In this document: in pieces, positions 37,371 through 49,664 of the stretch | Numbering within the stretch: the first letter of the stretch is position 1 | Layout: each line of letters opens with the position of its first letter | NCBI GenBank assembly: GCA_018287875.1 | Contig: JAGVVL010000002.1 | Location: 4,774,001-4,838,000, forward strand | Reading direction: 5' to 3' | DNA: 64,000 nt | DNA from: Nigrospora sphaerica | Lineage: Eukaryota; Ascomycota; Sordariomycetes; Amphisphaeriales; Apiosporaceae | Made by a program: the position numbers and the translations under genes | The notes under the pieces: generated by a model | What the model was told of the DNA's origin: nothing | The model's input: the letters and a program-made list of their open reading frames with translations, nothing else | Database searches by the model: none

Positions 37371-38664
37371 ACTCGGCGGGAACCGTGTCTCGTAAGGCCT
37401 TCGGGGTGCTTGGTCATGGCTGATGGGTTGATGATAACGGCGTCGCATATGTCCGGGGTGTTTTACAGCACGATTCCGCACCAGGGGTTAGGAGCCGATC
37501 CATTATTCCACCTGTAGATGCAAGGCTGATGCTCTCCTATTTCTTAATTGATTTGGTTGCAGGACGTACGCATGGCCACGAGGTGTCGCACGCATACTCG
37601 AGGACACCGCTGGGCCCCATGGTCCTTTTCGCTTTCCGTCTTGCCAGGCCGCCTTTCCGCGGCTCCTTTGACCGCATCTCTGAACGGTCGTAGGTATGTA
37701 TCGCAAACGGAGATGCTCTCGAACAGGGCCAGGGGACCTCGCGTGAAATGCCCGTCTGGGAATTTGGGATGTGGATACCAAACTACATGATGTACATAGG
37801 ATGCGGACTTGAACTGCTGTGGGCATTCTGTAGCATACCCGCACACCCCCCGAGCCCATGTCCTTTGCGTGCGCCTCCTATCTCGAGCCTGGGTTGACCC
37901 CTATGCGATTCCTGACGGGAAACGTACACGCATCCTTGTCACGACTTGGTAAGGAGGAGCAGGAAGCTCCAGTTATTTTGTCTCCTCCAGGGCGGGAGGT
38001 GCTCCTGAATTCATTACAACTTGCAGGCCCCCAGGGCTCAGGTGGGGGTTTGTCGTGTGATTTTTGGGGCAACTAGGCTGCCTACTTGTCCATTTCCTCC
38101 AAGGTACAATTGACGTACAGCTGTATACCTGGAGGCCCCGCAGAAGACTGCACTGACCCGACTCAGCGGGCTGTCCTTCATAGAACAAGTTCGTTGTTTA
38201 TAGCCCGAGCCCTGTACTTATTTACCTATCCATACAGGGCCACGTCCACCTACATAACCAGCACCAAGCAAGAAGAGAAGTATGCACTGAGCCCAAGACT
38301 GGGGACGTAGCTATGCAAAGCCATGCAACAAACGGGGTTTCTACACTATCCCATGAGCTGTAGTCACATTGGGGGCCCTTTGGCTCCACTACTTCGGTTG
38401 TCAATAGGTACATAGGTACATACTTACTCTAGGTGGGCACTATGCTGGGCATGGCGTTCATCTCCAGGTTGGCCGATAAGAGCTTATCGAGAAAAAAGTT
38501 CCGGCAAGGTCCCATTCGCATCGAAGGAAGCAAGCGCCTTCCCTAAACACCATCTCATCCAGGCACACGCTCGTGAATGCGCCAACACGCCTGATCACCT
38601 TCGTTCCTCGCCTCCCCTCTTCAACGCACCCGCGACTTAAGAGAGTCGGTTCCACAAAGCAACC
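37371..38664. other. Intergenic region
   Basis: About 1.3 kb holding the Rab11 3' flank and the Brx1 promoter. AGGTACATAGGTACAT occurs near 38406. No supportable gene. Confidence 0.5.
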
Positions 38665-40157
38665 ATGGCGGCCGTGTACAAGTCCCTTTCCAAGGGCGCC
38701 GGCAAAGCCGAGGCGCCTGCCAACGGCGTTCGCAAGAACAAGCAGAGGGTCTTGATCGTGCCCTCTCGCGGCGTCACTTTCCTGCACAGACATCTCATCG
38801 GCGACCTCGCCAACATGCTTCCGGTTAGGCGACCACCCCCTTGGCTTTCGACGATTTGAAACCCGGGATAATATCTGACATATCTGTTCCGTAGCATGCC
38901 CGCAAGGACGCCAAGTTCGACTCCAAGTCCAAGCTCTACCAGGCAAGCCAATCCCTTTGCAAAAGACGCAGGGCTTACACCCAGGCGAAACTAGTCGGGA
39001 GAAACAGTCTTGCTGACTTGGGAGAAGCTGTGCGAACTGGCCGAACTTCACAACTGCAACAATGTAAGCGCATACAGAAAACGGGGACGCGCAGAGGAAG
39101 GCGAGGCTGACACGCATCATCATAGGTGTTGTTCTTCGAGGCGAGAAAGGGCAAGGACCTCGTAAGTCGACTCAAGAACCGACCGTCTCAACGGGATAAT
39201 GCAGCACCACAGCTTTACGACGCTGACACCACCTGCACCGCAGTACCTTTGGCTTAGCAGGGTACCGAACGGCCCTACGATCAAGTTCCACTGCCAAAAC
39301 ATTCACACTATGTACGCGAGTCCTGCTCCCTCATTGCCCATTGTCACAATGTCCTTTGCGCACCCCTCCCTGCATTTCTAGAAACGCAGCCCACTTCCAT
39401 CCTGGCCCGGGCCAGATTGCTAACAACCCGGCGTTGTAGGGATCAGCTCAACTTTGTGGGCAGTAAGCGCCCCCCCGATTCCTCAGCCCTGTCCACGCAA
39501 CCACAAAAGCGGCTGTAGCGTCTACCTCGGATAAGCTGCAGAATCAGTCGCTCACTTTTGGAGAACGGTTAGAACGTCTCACTGACTTCTTTCTGCACAG
39601 ACTGTTTGAAGGGCAGCAGACCCGTCCTCTCGTTTGACGCGTCGTTCGAAAAGGAACCCCACCTCCGGGTCATCAAACAATTATTTTTGCAAACTTTCGG
39701 GGTACCCGAGGGTGCCAGAAGATCCAAGCCCTTCATCGACCACGTCATGAGCTTTACTGTCGCCGACGGCAAGATCTGGATTCGCGTCTACCAGATCAAC
39801 GAGGTCGACGGCAAAATCAAGACGGGCGAAGATGGCGAGACGGAAGCTGCCGCATCCGCCAAGGGCCGAAACAAGGAGACCGACCTCAGCCTGGTGGAGA
39901 TAGGGCCCCGCGTGGTTTTGACGCCCATCATTATTCAGGAGGGGTCATTCGGAGGACCGATTATCTACGAGAACCGGCAATTTGTGTCGCCGAACCAGGT
40001 CCGTGCCGACCTGCGGAGGTCGAAGGCCACAAAGCACAACGCAAGAGCAGAGCAGTACGTCGAGCGACTGGCACGGAAGGGCGATCTGGGACTGCGGTCC
40101 AGCGGAGGTAAAAAGGCGCAAAAGGACGCTCTGGACTCGAGACAGCTGTTTTCGTAA
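38665..40157 (+). CDS. brx1: Ribosome biogenesis protein Brx1
   Basis: Nucleolar Brix-domain factor needed for 60S ribosomal subunit assembly; 308 residues, close to the yeast length. Seven exons: 38665-38823, 38895-38942, 39028-39063, 39126-39161, 39244-39311, 39440-39462 and 39601-40157. Conserved blocks cross the junctions: RVLIVPSRGVTFLHRHLIGD, then DLANMLP|HARKDAKFDSKSKLYQ, LCELAELHNCNN|VLFFEARKGKDL|YLWLSRVPNGPTIKF, QNIHTM|DQLNFVG|NCLKGSRPVLSFD. The Brix domain runs from about residue 28 to 250, with the C-terminal tail basic. Intron 2 (38943-39027) begins with GCAAGC, a GC-AG intron; its acceptor could be 3 nt earlier. The other introns are GT-AG (62-138 nt). Exons 2-6 are only 23-68 nt long. 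Confidence 0.92.
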
Positions 40158-41374
40158 GCCACTAGACGGACAGGCGTTCGGCGTTCAAAACTAGCCCGGG
40201 TACGTGTCTATTCCCGCTACGCTCTTGGCCGAGTCTGGTGTCGGTTATGTATACCACGAGTCGGGTTATAATATGGAGCAGGAATGGCCGCTATCTGGCG
40301 ACGGCTGCTTGTTGCGCCTTGATTGTTCAGGTGCCGCGCGACTTTGCAGTCCAGTAATCCGTACGCAAGCTCGACGGTGCCGTTTGGAGATGAGATGCGA
40401 CTTGTAGCAAAGTGAGGACTTTGGAAGTGCAGTTAATGCCAGGCCATGATCGATGGCCTGTTACTAGCCGGGAGATGAACGGCCCGGGGACCAAATGACG
40501 ACGGGTACATGTATACCTACGGAGTACGGAGCACTACGAGCGGGATAGGTGTTTCCTGGGCAGCTTTCGGTCAGATTGATCCGAGACAGTGACTACACGC
40601 ATGCGGGCATATATCTCCCGTCTCATTTAGCATCTAACGTAAGGGGATAGGTACATGCGTAGACCCAGGCCATAGGGACGGGACCCCTGGCCGATCGGGC
40701 AAGTCACCTGCACCTGCGAAGCCAAGTCGCGCGTGCGGGAGGGTCGCGTCTTAAAGTTGTGGCTCTTCCTTTGATCAAGCCATGGCAGCACAATATCAGG
40801 GAGTCGCCTGTACGGCGTCGTTGCTCCTCCAAACTACGATGCGTCTGGATGATATCTGCGTTTCATTGGATAGCCCAATGTAGGGGCTTCGATTGACCGA
40901 GTTCGCCCGACTATTCAAACCCTCGGCCAGGCGGAGCTTTCTTAGGCCAACGCGCGAATCCATTTGCTGCTTTACCTACCTCAATTCGCACTTATACTCC
41001 TCGTCGCGAGCCCGAGTCGGCATCGCAGGGGGGAAGGAGGCAGAGGATCAAAAGTCAGCGCCGCCATTTCCAATCGCTACCTGGTTTCGGTTGTCCTCCA
41101 AGGACAGTGGCACTCTGGAGCCCCGAACCACGGCGAAAGGGCGGAACCAGTCTCAACTCCAGTTTCCTGCGCCCAGTCCGGACTTCGCGCACTCTTGCGG
41201 CGCCCTCTCACCAATTCGAGCTGTGCAAGATAGGCTTGCGGTTCTCCTCAGACACGGGACCGGATAGAGTATCTGACAGACGCCCCAGGTCGGCCTGTCT
41301 CCTTGACGAGCGATTCGGTCGCATTTCGCCCCCCCTTTCTCGGAGGCCTAGTGTACCAACCCGATCAGGCGGCC
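40158..41374. other. Intergenic region
   Basis: About 1.2 kb with no supportable gene. Contains a few GTACAT/AGGTAC motifs near 40507 and 40650 and the likely promoter of the F-box-like gene. Confidence 0.5.
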
Positions 41375-42563
41375 ATGGCTGGACAGACTGGCAGGCTCCG
41401 CGCCCTGCCTGCTGAAATCATCTTGAGCATCATGGCGCAGATGAGGGTCAGTGACCTCACTGCCTTTGCACTCACCAACAAACGCCACCTGCAACTGTTC
41501 AAGGACTACCAGCCACAGGTCATGGCAACGGTCCTGATGCAACAACCCGAGTTCGATTTCATCCTTTACGTCTACACCACCAACCGTGTTGACTTCTGCC
41601 AAGATGCTATGTTGTACCCGCGCATCATATCGTTCGACCTCGGCCGAGACGACGGCGTCGTGGTCCATTTCACGCACTTCCCCGTGTCCTTCCAGGGGGG
41701 CAAGCTGATTTGCCCGCGCAAGATCAAGTTTGGTCTCCAGGAGGTGGTGCAAGTCTGGAACATGACCAGGGTCATAGACTGGTGGGTAGAGGAGTACCCC
41801 CGCCTACGGTGGCATCAGAACCCCGAGGACCGTCGGTGTCTCAAGCCCAGCGAAGAGGTGCGGCTACGCAAGGCGGTTGCGCGGTGGTGGCTTTTCTCCG
41901 AGTGCTTTCATAACGACTGGGTTCGGTACGCGACCCAGCCGAGGAAGTGGCAGACGGACGATGGACGGCTTCATCACATTCGGCTGGCTAGTACCATTGA
42001 GATCCGAGAACTCGACAGCCTATGGACCATCGTGGAGAGCACCGTTGGTCGTGACGTCTGCGCAGACGTAGAGGTGGACGTGAGTATGCGAGACCCTTCC
42101 AAGCCCCCGTGCGCCGCTGATAGGCTACCAGGAACACCACGTCGTCGAATCCGTGCCATGGGGACATGACGATTACCGCAGCAAAGCCATCGTGCACACT
42201 TATATGAAGCTTGACCCCGAGCAGCTGAAGGAGCTGATAGAAAAGCGGCCGAAACTCAACAAAGCAAGCACCATCCAAACGGCCCAGCAGACGCAGGTCT
42301 TCTTCGCTGCCGACCAGGAGATGCTGTCTTCCTCGATTGACACGGTCCTGCAGGAGCGGCTGATGTTGAAGCCTAACAACATCAGTGTCATCCCGTTCAG
42401 CGGTATCCTGGACGAAGAAAGCTTCGCAGACGCCGACGGCCTCTTCACGAACGACAGTTGGCCATCTGGGAAGCCGCCGTTGACGAAGCATGAGATTTCA
42501 TCGTACCCCGTGGAGCTGCAGCGATCGGTGCCCAACGGAGACGACGGACTGGACTTTTTCTAA
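41375..42563 (+). CDS. F-box-like domain protein of unknown target
   Basis: Two exons, 41375-42079 and 42132-42563, separated by a 52-nt GT-AG intron (branch GCTGAT); 378 residues. The N-terminus has an F-box-like start, LRALPAEIILSIMAQM then DLTAFALTNKRHLQLF (residues 7-40), the pattern by which F-box proteins bind Skp1 in SCF ubiquitin ligases. The rest is a fungal-specific helical region with conserved-looking Trp clusters (VIDWWVEEYPRLRWHQ, RKAVARWWLFSECFHNDW) and no recognised substrate-binding repeats. After the intron, HDDYRSKAIVHTYMKLDPEQ and a Pro/Asp-rich tail end in DGLDFF. Such proteins are numerous in filamentous fungi and mostly uncharacterised. The frame upstream of 41375 is open, but the first ATG gives a sensible F-box start. 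Confidence 0.8.
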
Positions 42564-44213
42564 GCCGGGGGCCCTCGGCCGTGAGCAGCCGCCCCGGTTT
42601 CTTTCTGCACTGCGTGCGGTTTCGCCATGCGGCGTTCTAGACGGGAGGGAAGGGAGGTTTCCGATGAAGCCGCCAGAATGCGCCGCGAAGTACAGCTGTC
42701 GTCCCATCGAGGCGCCCGCCAGAAAGAATGCGGGCGGCCGCTGGCGATCCGGGTAGACTTTGGTTGTGTGTGTGTGTGTGTGTGTGTGTATTTGAAGCTT
42801 TTACAAGATAAAGCGCCTACTAGATAGAAATGGCGAACAGCAGACCGATTCTTGGAGGTATCTAAGTCATCAAGGATCCTGATGCGCCCTCATGCTGCCA
42901 ACCGAACCAAATGACCTTCACTGCTTCCCGCGACGGGAGGCATGGAAAGACGAGCTTGCCTCAACGTAGTGGTGGCGCACCTCGGGGATGCGTGTGCTAT
43001 GGAGCAGAACGCGTGTGCCGGACACGATTAAAGGGCGAGATCAGCGTGCACCCGTCACTGCATTTGCAAACCTGCATCCATGATCCTACCAGAGGGGTTT
43101 TGCCATGGACCTTTTCTCAGAAAGGTTGCTTGCGTAGAGGGTGCAGACGCTTGTTGCGTTGAATAGACGGTGCTTGTATCTACACGGCCTAACTGGATGT
43201 TAGGTGGCAGGCAAGGTACCCCGGGTGAGGAAGTGCTATTGGAACTATGAGATGGCAGTAAATAACCTATTAGGTACATGTCGGTACATGTCTAGGCCTC
43301 CTATGTGACCGGTTTATTCGGTCCGAGCGGCTGCGACCCAGGGCGGAATTGCTTTGTGCCACTCGCGCCCCAGCCCAGGATCATCCACCTCCAGCTCTTC
43401 CATGCGACCGTTCAGCAGTAGTAGTTCCCCTACTACTGCCTGCCCTCCACCTACCTGCACCTGCGCCAGCACCAGCACCACGATTTGCGCTGCGCGTACA
43501 TGCCCCGTTGCCACGTGCAACTCCTCCCGTTCTTCACTTAAACAAAACCAGCCCGTTGGGATCCCGGGCAAACCAGGTCTTCACCCCAGCTGAAGCCATC
43601 CTGATTGGGTGGCAGACGCTTCACTTGACCACCCACTTCCCACCAGAACTACAGGCGTCGCTACGACCTGGCCTGCCTACTTACTTTACTTATTTGTAGG
43701 TATTATATTGGGGCGCCGACCAGCGCGCGACACACTCGCGCAGGCCAGCCGGAACCGGTTCCTCGGGTGCCCGCCATCGACCGAACCCAAGTCTACCCGT
43801 CGGCGTACATGCCGTAGGCCTCGCCGCCTGACCCGGCTCGTCTCAGACGCCCAGCCGTGCCTTATCCGGTTCGTCGAACGTTGCGTCGGTAGTAAGTACC
43901 TCACTGTGTTCCTGTCCACGCCGGCGTCACTGCAGGCGCGACTTGAGCTTAGCTAGAGGCAAGGCAGTGGCGCGCTCCTCGGCAACCCCTTCTCCCCTTT
44001 ACTCCCATACCTGTCCGTCTGCTGACACCTACGCCAGACCACAACGCCGCGCGAGAAAAGCAGACTGACTGCGCGTACGTGCGCCGACGCCTGCACATCT
44101 GCGTCGGAGACTCGGCGGCGGGTCGGCAAGCTTCGCGTGGGCATCACAACGCTGTTATTAAGCAGGCGGGTGTTGCGCTCTACGTATGCGGCTCTTGGAT
44201 CCCACTGGATACC
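42564..44213. other. Intergenic region with TG microsatellite
   Basis: About 1.65 kb. A TG dinucleotide run lies at 42764-42789, and the stretch 43350-43520 is Cys/Thr/Pro-like low-complexity sequence without a sensible gene. The last 250 bases hold the leader of the deacetylase gene; an upstream exon cannot be excluded because the frame is open from 44079. Confidence 0.5.
42764..42789. repeat. TG dinucleotide microsatellite
   Basis: About 13 uninterrupted TG units 200 bp after the F-box-like gene stop. Simple-sequence repeat, likely length-variable between isolates. Confidence 0.95.
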
Positions 44214-46605
44214 ATGGTCCCCCAGCTTGGCGCCTTTGATGGCGAAGACTATGCCATGGTCGACTCGCACGATGGTGATGGTAATGAGAACGGGTGTCAC
44301 GCCACGCCAGACGGCGAGTCGGACCTCATCATAGACGAGTACGACTCGGGCGATGCGGATGAGTATGTGCGGTCTCTCAAAACAAGGGATAGGATGCTAC
44401 CCACGGGCTGCTGCTACGACGAGCGAATGAAGCTCCATGCGAATGCCGACTTTGGCCCCTCGCCGCATCACCCAGAGGACCCGCGGAGGATAGAAGAGAT
44501 CATGAAGATGTTCAAAAAAGCGGGCCTCGTGTACACCGGCCTTGACACTGACCTCGACGCTATACTCCAAAACACCCCGGCCAAGTACATGTGGAGGATC
44601 CCGGCGCGCGATGCCACGAGGTCCGAGATATGTGAGGCGCACACGGCCTTCCACTACGACTGGGTCCATAGCCTTTCGCAGATGGGAACGCAGGAACTGC
44701 GGCAGCTCAGCCATAGACTGGATCAGGGGCGCGACTCCCTATATGTCGGCGCCATGTCCTTCGAAGCGGCCCTCCTGGCAGCCGGCGGAGCCATCGAGAC
44801 ATGCAAGGCCGTTGTCAACGGCACCGTCAAGAATGCTTTTGCCGTTATCCGGCCGCCGGGCCACCATGCCGAATATGATCAGGCCATGGGGTTCTGCTTG
44901 TTCAACAACGTTCCTGTCGCCGCCAAGATCTGCCAGAAGGATTATCCCGACCTGTGTCGCAAGATCCTGATTCTCGACTGGGACGTCCACCACGGTAACG
45001 GCATCCAGAACATGTTTTGGCAGGACCCCAACGTTCTCTACATATCCTTGCATGTCTACGCCAACGGCGAGTTCTATCCCGGCAAACCGGACAACCCCGA
45101 CCTGCCAGACGGCGGCATCGATCAGGTAGGAGAGGGTGCAGGCAGGGGCAAGAATGTCAATATCGGCTGGAACAGCCAAGGCATGGGCGACGGGGAGTAC
45201 CTCGCCGCCTTCCAAAAGATTGTCATGCCCATCTCTCAGGAGTTCAACCCGGACCTCGTCATCATCTCGGCCGGCTTCGACGCCGCCAACGGTGATGAAC
45301 TCGGTGGTTGCTTCGTGACGCCGAGCTGCTACGCCCACATGACGCACATGCTCATGTCTTTGGCGGGCGGCAAAGTGGCCGTCTGTCTTGAAGGTGGTTA
45401 CAATCTCAAGGCCATATCTCAGTCGGCCCTTGCCGTTGCGCGTACTCTCATGGGCGAAGCACCACCAAAGCTGGAGCTTCCACGCATCGACAAGGACGCA
45501 GCCAAGGTATTAGCCAGAGTCCAAGCCGCCCAGGCTCCCTACTGGGAATGTATGCGGCCGGGAGTCATCGATGTACCGGAGCTCGGGCCGGGCACCTCAC
45601 GCCTTCACGATGTCCTCCGAACGTATCAGCGCCAGATACTGTCCGAGAGGTTCGGCTTGGTTCCTCTCTACATCCAACGCGACGCCCTTTTCAAATCATT
45701 CGAAAACCAGGTCCTGATCTCCCCAGGCGTCCGCGAGAAGAGGAAGGTCATTGTCATCATCCACGATCCGTGAGCAACCCCCCCCCCCCACCGGGTCCCT
45801 TGGTACGGATGAGCGCTCTGACACCGCGTGTACAGACCGGAGCTTGTTGCCATGCCCGATATTATTGACAATACTGTTGACCCGCATAACGGTTTCGTTG
45901 TAAGCTTCCCCCTTGTAGTCCGAGCGGGATGCCGTGTTGACAAGTTGATAGATGGATGGCGTCACCTCCTACATCGAGTGGGCCTGTGGTCATGATTTTG
46001 GCGTGGTGGATGTCAACGTGCCTCACTACATTACACACCCAGAGGATACAGAGCCCTTCATTCCCGGAGCCGACGAGAGGACCCTCTCGATACAAATCAA
46101 AGAGTTGATGAATTACATTTGGGACAACTACCTTCAGCTCTGGGAAGCGGAGGATCTGTTTTTACTGGGCGTTGGCAACGCCTATCTGGGGGTCAAGCTG
46201 CTGCTGACGGAACGACGTGAGTACCTCCCCCACATTCTCCAGCGCGGGCCGTCCGGACTAACAGCTTTGGACGCAGTCTGCAAGGACCGCATCTCAGGGG
46301 TGGTTAATTTCGTCACAGGCAGTCTGCGGCCGGTCAAGTCAAGCGTCGACGAGGATCTTTCGGGGTGGTACAAACGCAACTCACTGGTGTACGTGGCCAA
46401 CGACCATGCTTGCTGGAGTGATTCGGATCTGTACAAGAAAGTGAGCAAGAAACGGTTCGGTGGCGTCAAACGGAGTACCCAAGTTGGCCTGAATCGGATG
46501 ATGCAAGAGCACGCCGCGGAGGTGCAAGGATGGATCACGGAGCGTCTCACACCCGACGACAACGGCGACACTACGGAAGAAGACAATGTCAAGATGAGGG
46601 GATAG
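44214..46605 (+). CDS. hda1: Class II histone deacetylase Hda1 (Clr3-like)
   Basis: Nuclear zinc-dependent lysine deacetylase of about 737 residues. Exons are 44214-45769, 45836-45899, 45952-46216 and 46277-46605; all introns are GT-AG (66, 52 and 60 nt). The 60-nt third intron is a multiple of three, so it stays open if unspliced. The catalytic domain spans about residues 65-440: H217-H218 in PPGHHAEYDQAMGFCLFNN, zinc ligands D257 and H259 in DWDVHHGNG and D356 in AGFDAANGD, and catalytic Tyr Y396 in LEGGYNL. The C-terminal part (about 510-720; HGFGVVDVNVP-like and KDRISGVVNFVTGSLRPVK) is the Arb2 domain of fungal Hda1/Clr3 enzymes. These remove acetyl groups from histone H3 and support heterochromatin silencing. 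ATG 44256 is an alternative start. An 11-base C run lies in intron 1. Confidence 0.95.
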
Positions 46606-47410
46606 CATAGCACGGCAAGCCGGTATGGTAGGCCAAGGGGCATGGCTTGTGCTGATTGGGTGGGTACATGGGCGGTTGTTCTGCTGATAACAATAACCTT
46701 CATCGGTTACTTTTGCAGAAAGTAGGCCAGCATCCCCCGTCTGTACTTGCTCTCCCGGGTCTTAGTAACGAGCATGCACCAACTGGCTGATACGTAACGC
46801 GTCCTCACGTACACATGGGACAGCAAACAGTAGGGAACTGATGCCCTGTGCTTGGGTACTTATTTCTACTACCTACCTGAACTGCAAACCTTACCGAGAT
46901 TGACCTGCGTTGTAACCACTGCATTGACTCTTGCAAGTAATCACCGACTAGATATTTCTTAGTAAGCATAATTATGAACGCTTATAGGCCTGTTCCTTCT
47001 TCATGCGCTTACATCCATTCATGATTGACCCCTTACCTCTGAGGTACATCTTATAAGAGGTACCTAGGCACTCGCAGTTGGCTGCGGGCCAGTGGGGCTT
47101 CTATCGATAAACTGATAGCTGGAGAGTTTCGGGCTGGCAAAGACGTACCTTGACCCAAGGAATTGGATGCTAAGCTGTCCATGTAGCCTCGAAACCCACG
47201 ACTTGCCTTCTTCTTGCCCATCCGCCGCCCATCGCAAACCTCCCTGGCAACAACAACCCTAGGCCTAGAGCCGCAGGATCCCGACCGACTCGCCGCGTGG
47301 ATTGCAATCCCTGGATCCTCTGCATTTGGACCCCCGACCCTCCCCCCTGAGGAAGCGCACGCATTCGCGCACGCACGGCAGCTGTGCGGCGGCGAACGCG
47401 TACCAACATC
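46606..47410. other. Intergenic region
   Basis: About 800 bp with an AT-rich middle (46930-47060) and an AGAGGTACCTAGGC motif near 47057. No supportable gene. Confidence 0.5.
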
Positions 47411-49664
47411 ATGGATCGCGACTCTCGAAGCAGAAGGTAAGCGCGCCCCAGGCCATGGTGCCGAAGCCGCGTTCGCCCATTTCCCGGACCGCCTACACGA
47501 TGCCAGACGGCGGCCAAAGAGCCTCGCCACGCCGGACGTGGTCGCACCATTCATCTGGTCTCTCTTCGCCTTGGCTGGAAATGCATGCGCCAAACCATAG
47601 ACTAACGAGCTCGGGGTTTTCTGCAGATACGATGACGGCGAGGTCACACGGTACGGCGCGGGTGAATCGTATCGACCATTCAACGACCGTGCCGCCACCC
47701 GCCGGCCCAGGACTTCACCGAGACCCAGGAGCCCGCCGCCGCGGGAGCGCGCCCGCAGCCCTCCGGCGCTAGACAGCGACCGGTACATCCCAGACCGTGA
47801 TCGGACACCCCGACGGCGCTCGAGAAGCGCCGACCGCTTCCGACGGGACAGGTCTCGCGATCGCGATATCGATAGGCCTACCGGGGGAGACAGTTGGCGG
47901 CGGCGAGAACGAACCAGGAGCCCGCAGAGACGCCCGTCACCACCTGCTTCACGGCGCAGCCCCCTTCCTCCACCTCACCCCCGACGACCAAGCCCGCCGC
48001 CGCGACGCTTCTCGCCGAGGCGGGATATCAGGGATGACAGAGATCGGCCGAGATCCCCCAGAAGGGGCTACGATTCTGCAAGGTCACACTTCCCTAGTCC
48101 TCACATTCGTGTTCAGCACCAGTACCCACCCTATCCTGAACAAACACCCGCCCCCCCTCCTTCGTACCCTCCTCCCTTCGAGCATGACCTCCATCATTCG
48201 TCGCCGGGCAGGAACGCTTCGGGCTACGGCGCAAACGCCGTTGCTCGCGGCGCCATTCGTGCTCGTCAAAATCCTGCTGCTGCCGGCTCGGGGGGGTCAG
48301 ATAACCCCAATGCCGTGCCCATTGTCAAGAATCGCTTGGTGGCCCGTGACGCCGTGCAGAACGGCTCACCAGGCAGTGCGCAGTTCTCGCTTGACAAGCG
48401 TCATACCCGTCGGTCGTCTGAGTTGGACGATTTCCACGCTGCCGCTGATGGGAAACGTGACGCGCTCTCTAACATGCCGTACAGAGGACGATCCAGATCT
48501 CCAATTGGCCGAGATCGTCGTGATCCACGCGACGCCAGAGACCGCGACAGACGCAGTCCCGGCATGCGGCGGCTCTCGCCCCCCCGGGGTGTCCCGTACA
48601 GGCGTCGGTCGCCTAGCATGGACCGACGTGACGATCGCTTCGGCCCTTCCAGCAGACGGCCATCGCCGCCGCCGCCACCGCGCGACCCCGTGCCGCCCTC
48701 GGCCGTGCACTCTCGGGACATTTCACGGCGATCGTCCCCCCATCCCGTCCCGGCTCGCTCCGATGAACGCCCGTTGCCGCATTCGCCCAAGCCATCCCGG
48801 CCCCTGTCTCGGTCGTCCAACCACGCACCTGCCAAAGATCGAAGCCCCGCTCGTGCGCCACTAAATGCGCCTGTTCGATCCCCTCCTCGTGGACCGGCAG
48901 TTTTCAACAGGGCTCCGCCCACGGGACCCAGGGACAGCCGAGACACTAGAGACAACCGGGACGCCCGAGAGCCTCGGCGAGAAACTGCGCCAACTCCCTC
49001 GCGGACCCAGGCCACGTCCGCGCCGGCGCCTGCGCCGGCGCCTGCGCCGGCGCCGGCCCAGCCTAGCCGCCAGGATATGCCAAGCCCCGGTCAACCCCCC
49101 TCGGGACCTCGAGGATATGTGCCCTCTCGAGGCAGCTACGGACGGGGGAGCCGTGGGGGGGGCTGGAGTTCTACGCCGCCGGGTCGCAACATGCCAGCAG
49201 CCACGGGCTCCGGTGTTGCCGGGACAGGTTCAAATAGCGTCCCGACGGGGCCCCGGGCCACGCCCACGTCGTCGTCAGTCCCGTCCACCCCCGTTGCTCA
49301 GTCGAAGCCCTTCAACCCTCCCAAGGGCCCTGCGGCGGACCTTTCCAGCAAGCGTCCCTCGTCGTACGCCGAACAGTTGATTTCGTCCCTGCCGCCTATC
49401 ATTCCCGGTGGCAAGGTGGATCCGGCTCTGGTCCCCGTCTACAGCGGAGTCTCGTCGGAGCTTCAGGCCCACTACAACCAGCTCAAGGAGGAAGAGGAGC
49501 GAATCCGACAGGAAATGTATGTGAAACAGGAGAAGCTGCGCAAGAGCCTAGCGCTGTGGGACAAGCTGGAGCGGGAGACCAAGGTCCTCGAGCTCAAGTC
49601 CACACTAAGCGAGCAGACACTTGCGAAGATATCGGGCGAAGGTGTCGGAGGAGCTGCCTTTTGA
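47411..49664 (+). CDS. SR-rich coiled-coil protein, function unknown
   Basis: Two exons, 47411-47436 and 47627-49664, joined across a 190-nt GT-AG intron with branch GACTAAC; 687 residues. The first 26 nt encode MDRDSRSRR and the second exon continues in one open frame. The protein is rich in Arg-Ser and Arg-Asp dipeptides in two zones (about 25-150 and 265-345: SPRPRSPPPRERARSPP, RRRSRSADRFRRDRSRDRD), like SR-type splicing or nuclear-speckle proteins. No RNA-recognition motif is visible. The segment about 470-490 is an Ala-Pro repeat from an imperfect GCGCCGGCGCCT array. The C-terminal 70 residues are a charged amphipathic coiled coil (YNQLKEEEERIRQEM, then LWDKLERETKVLELKSTL). I cannot name an orthologue; an mRNA-processing role is inferred only from composition. 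GC-rich third positions support coding. Confidence 0.75.
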
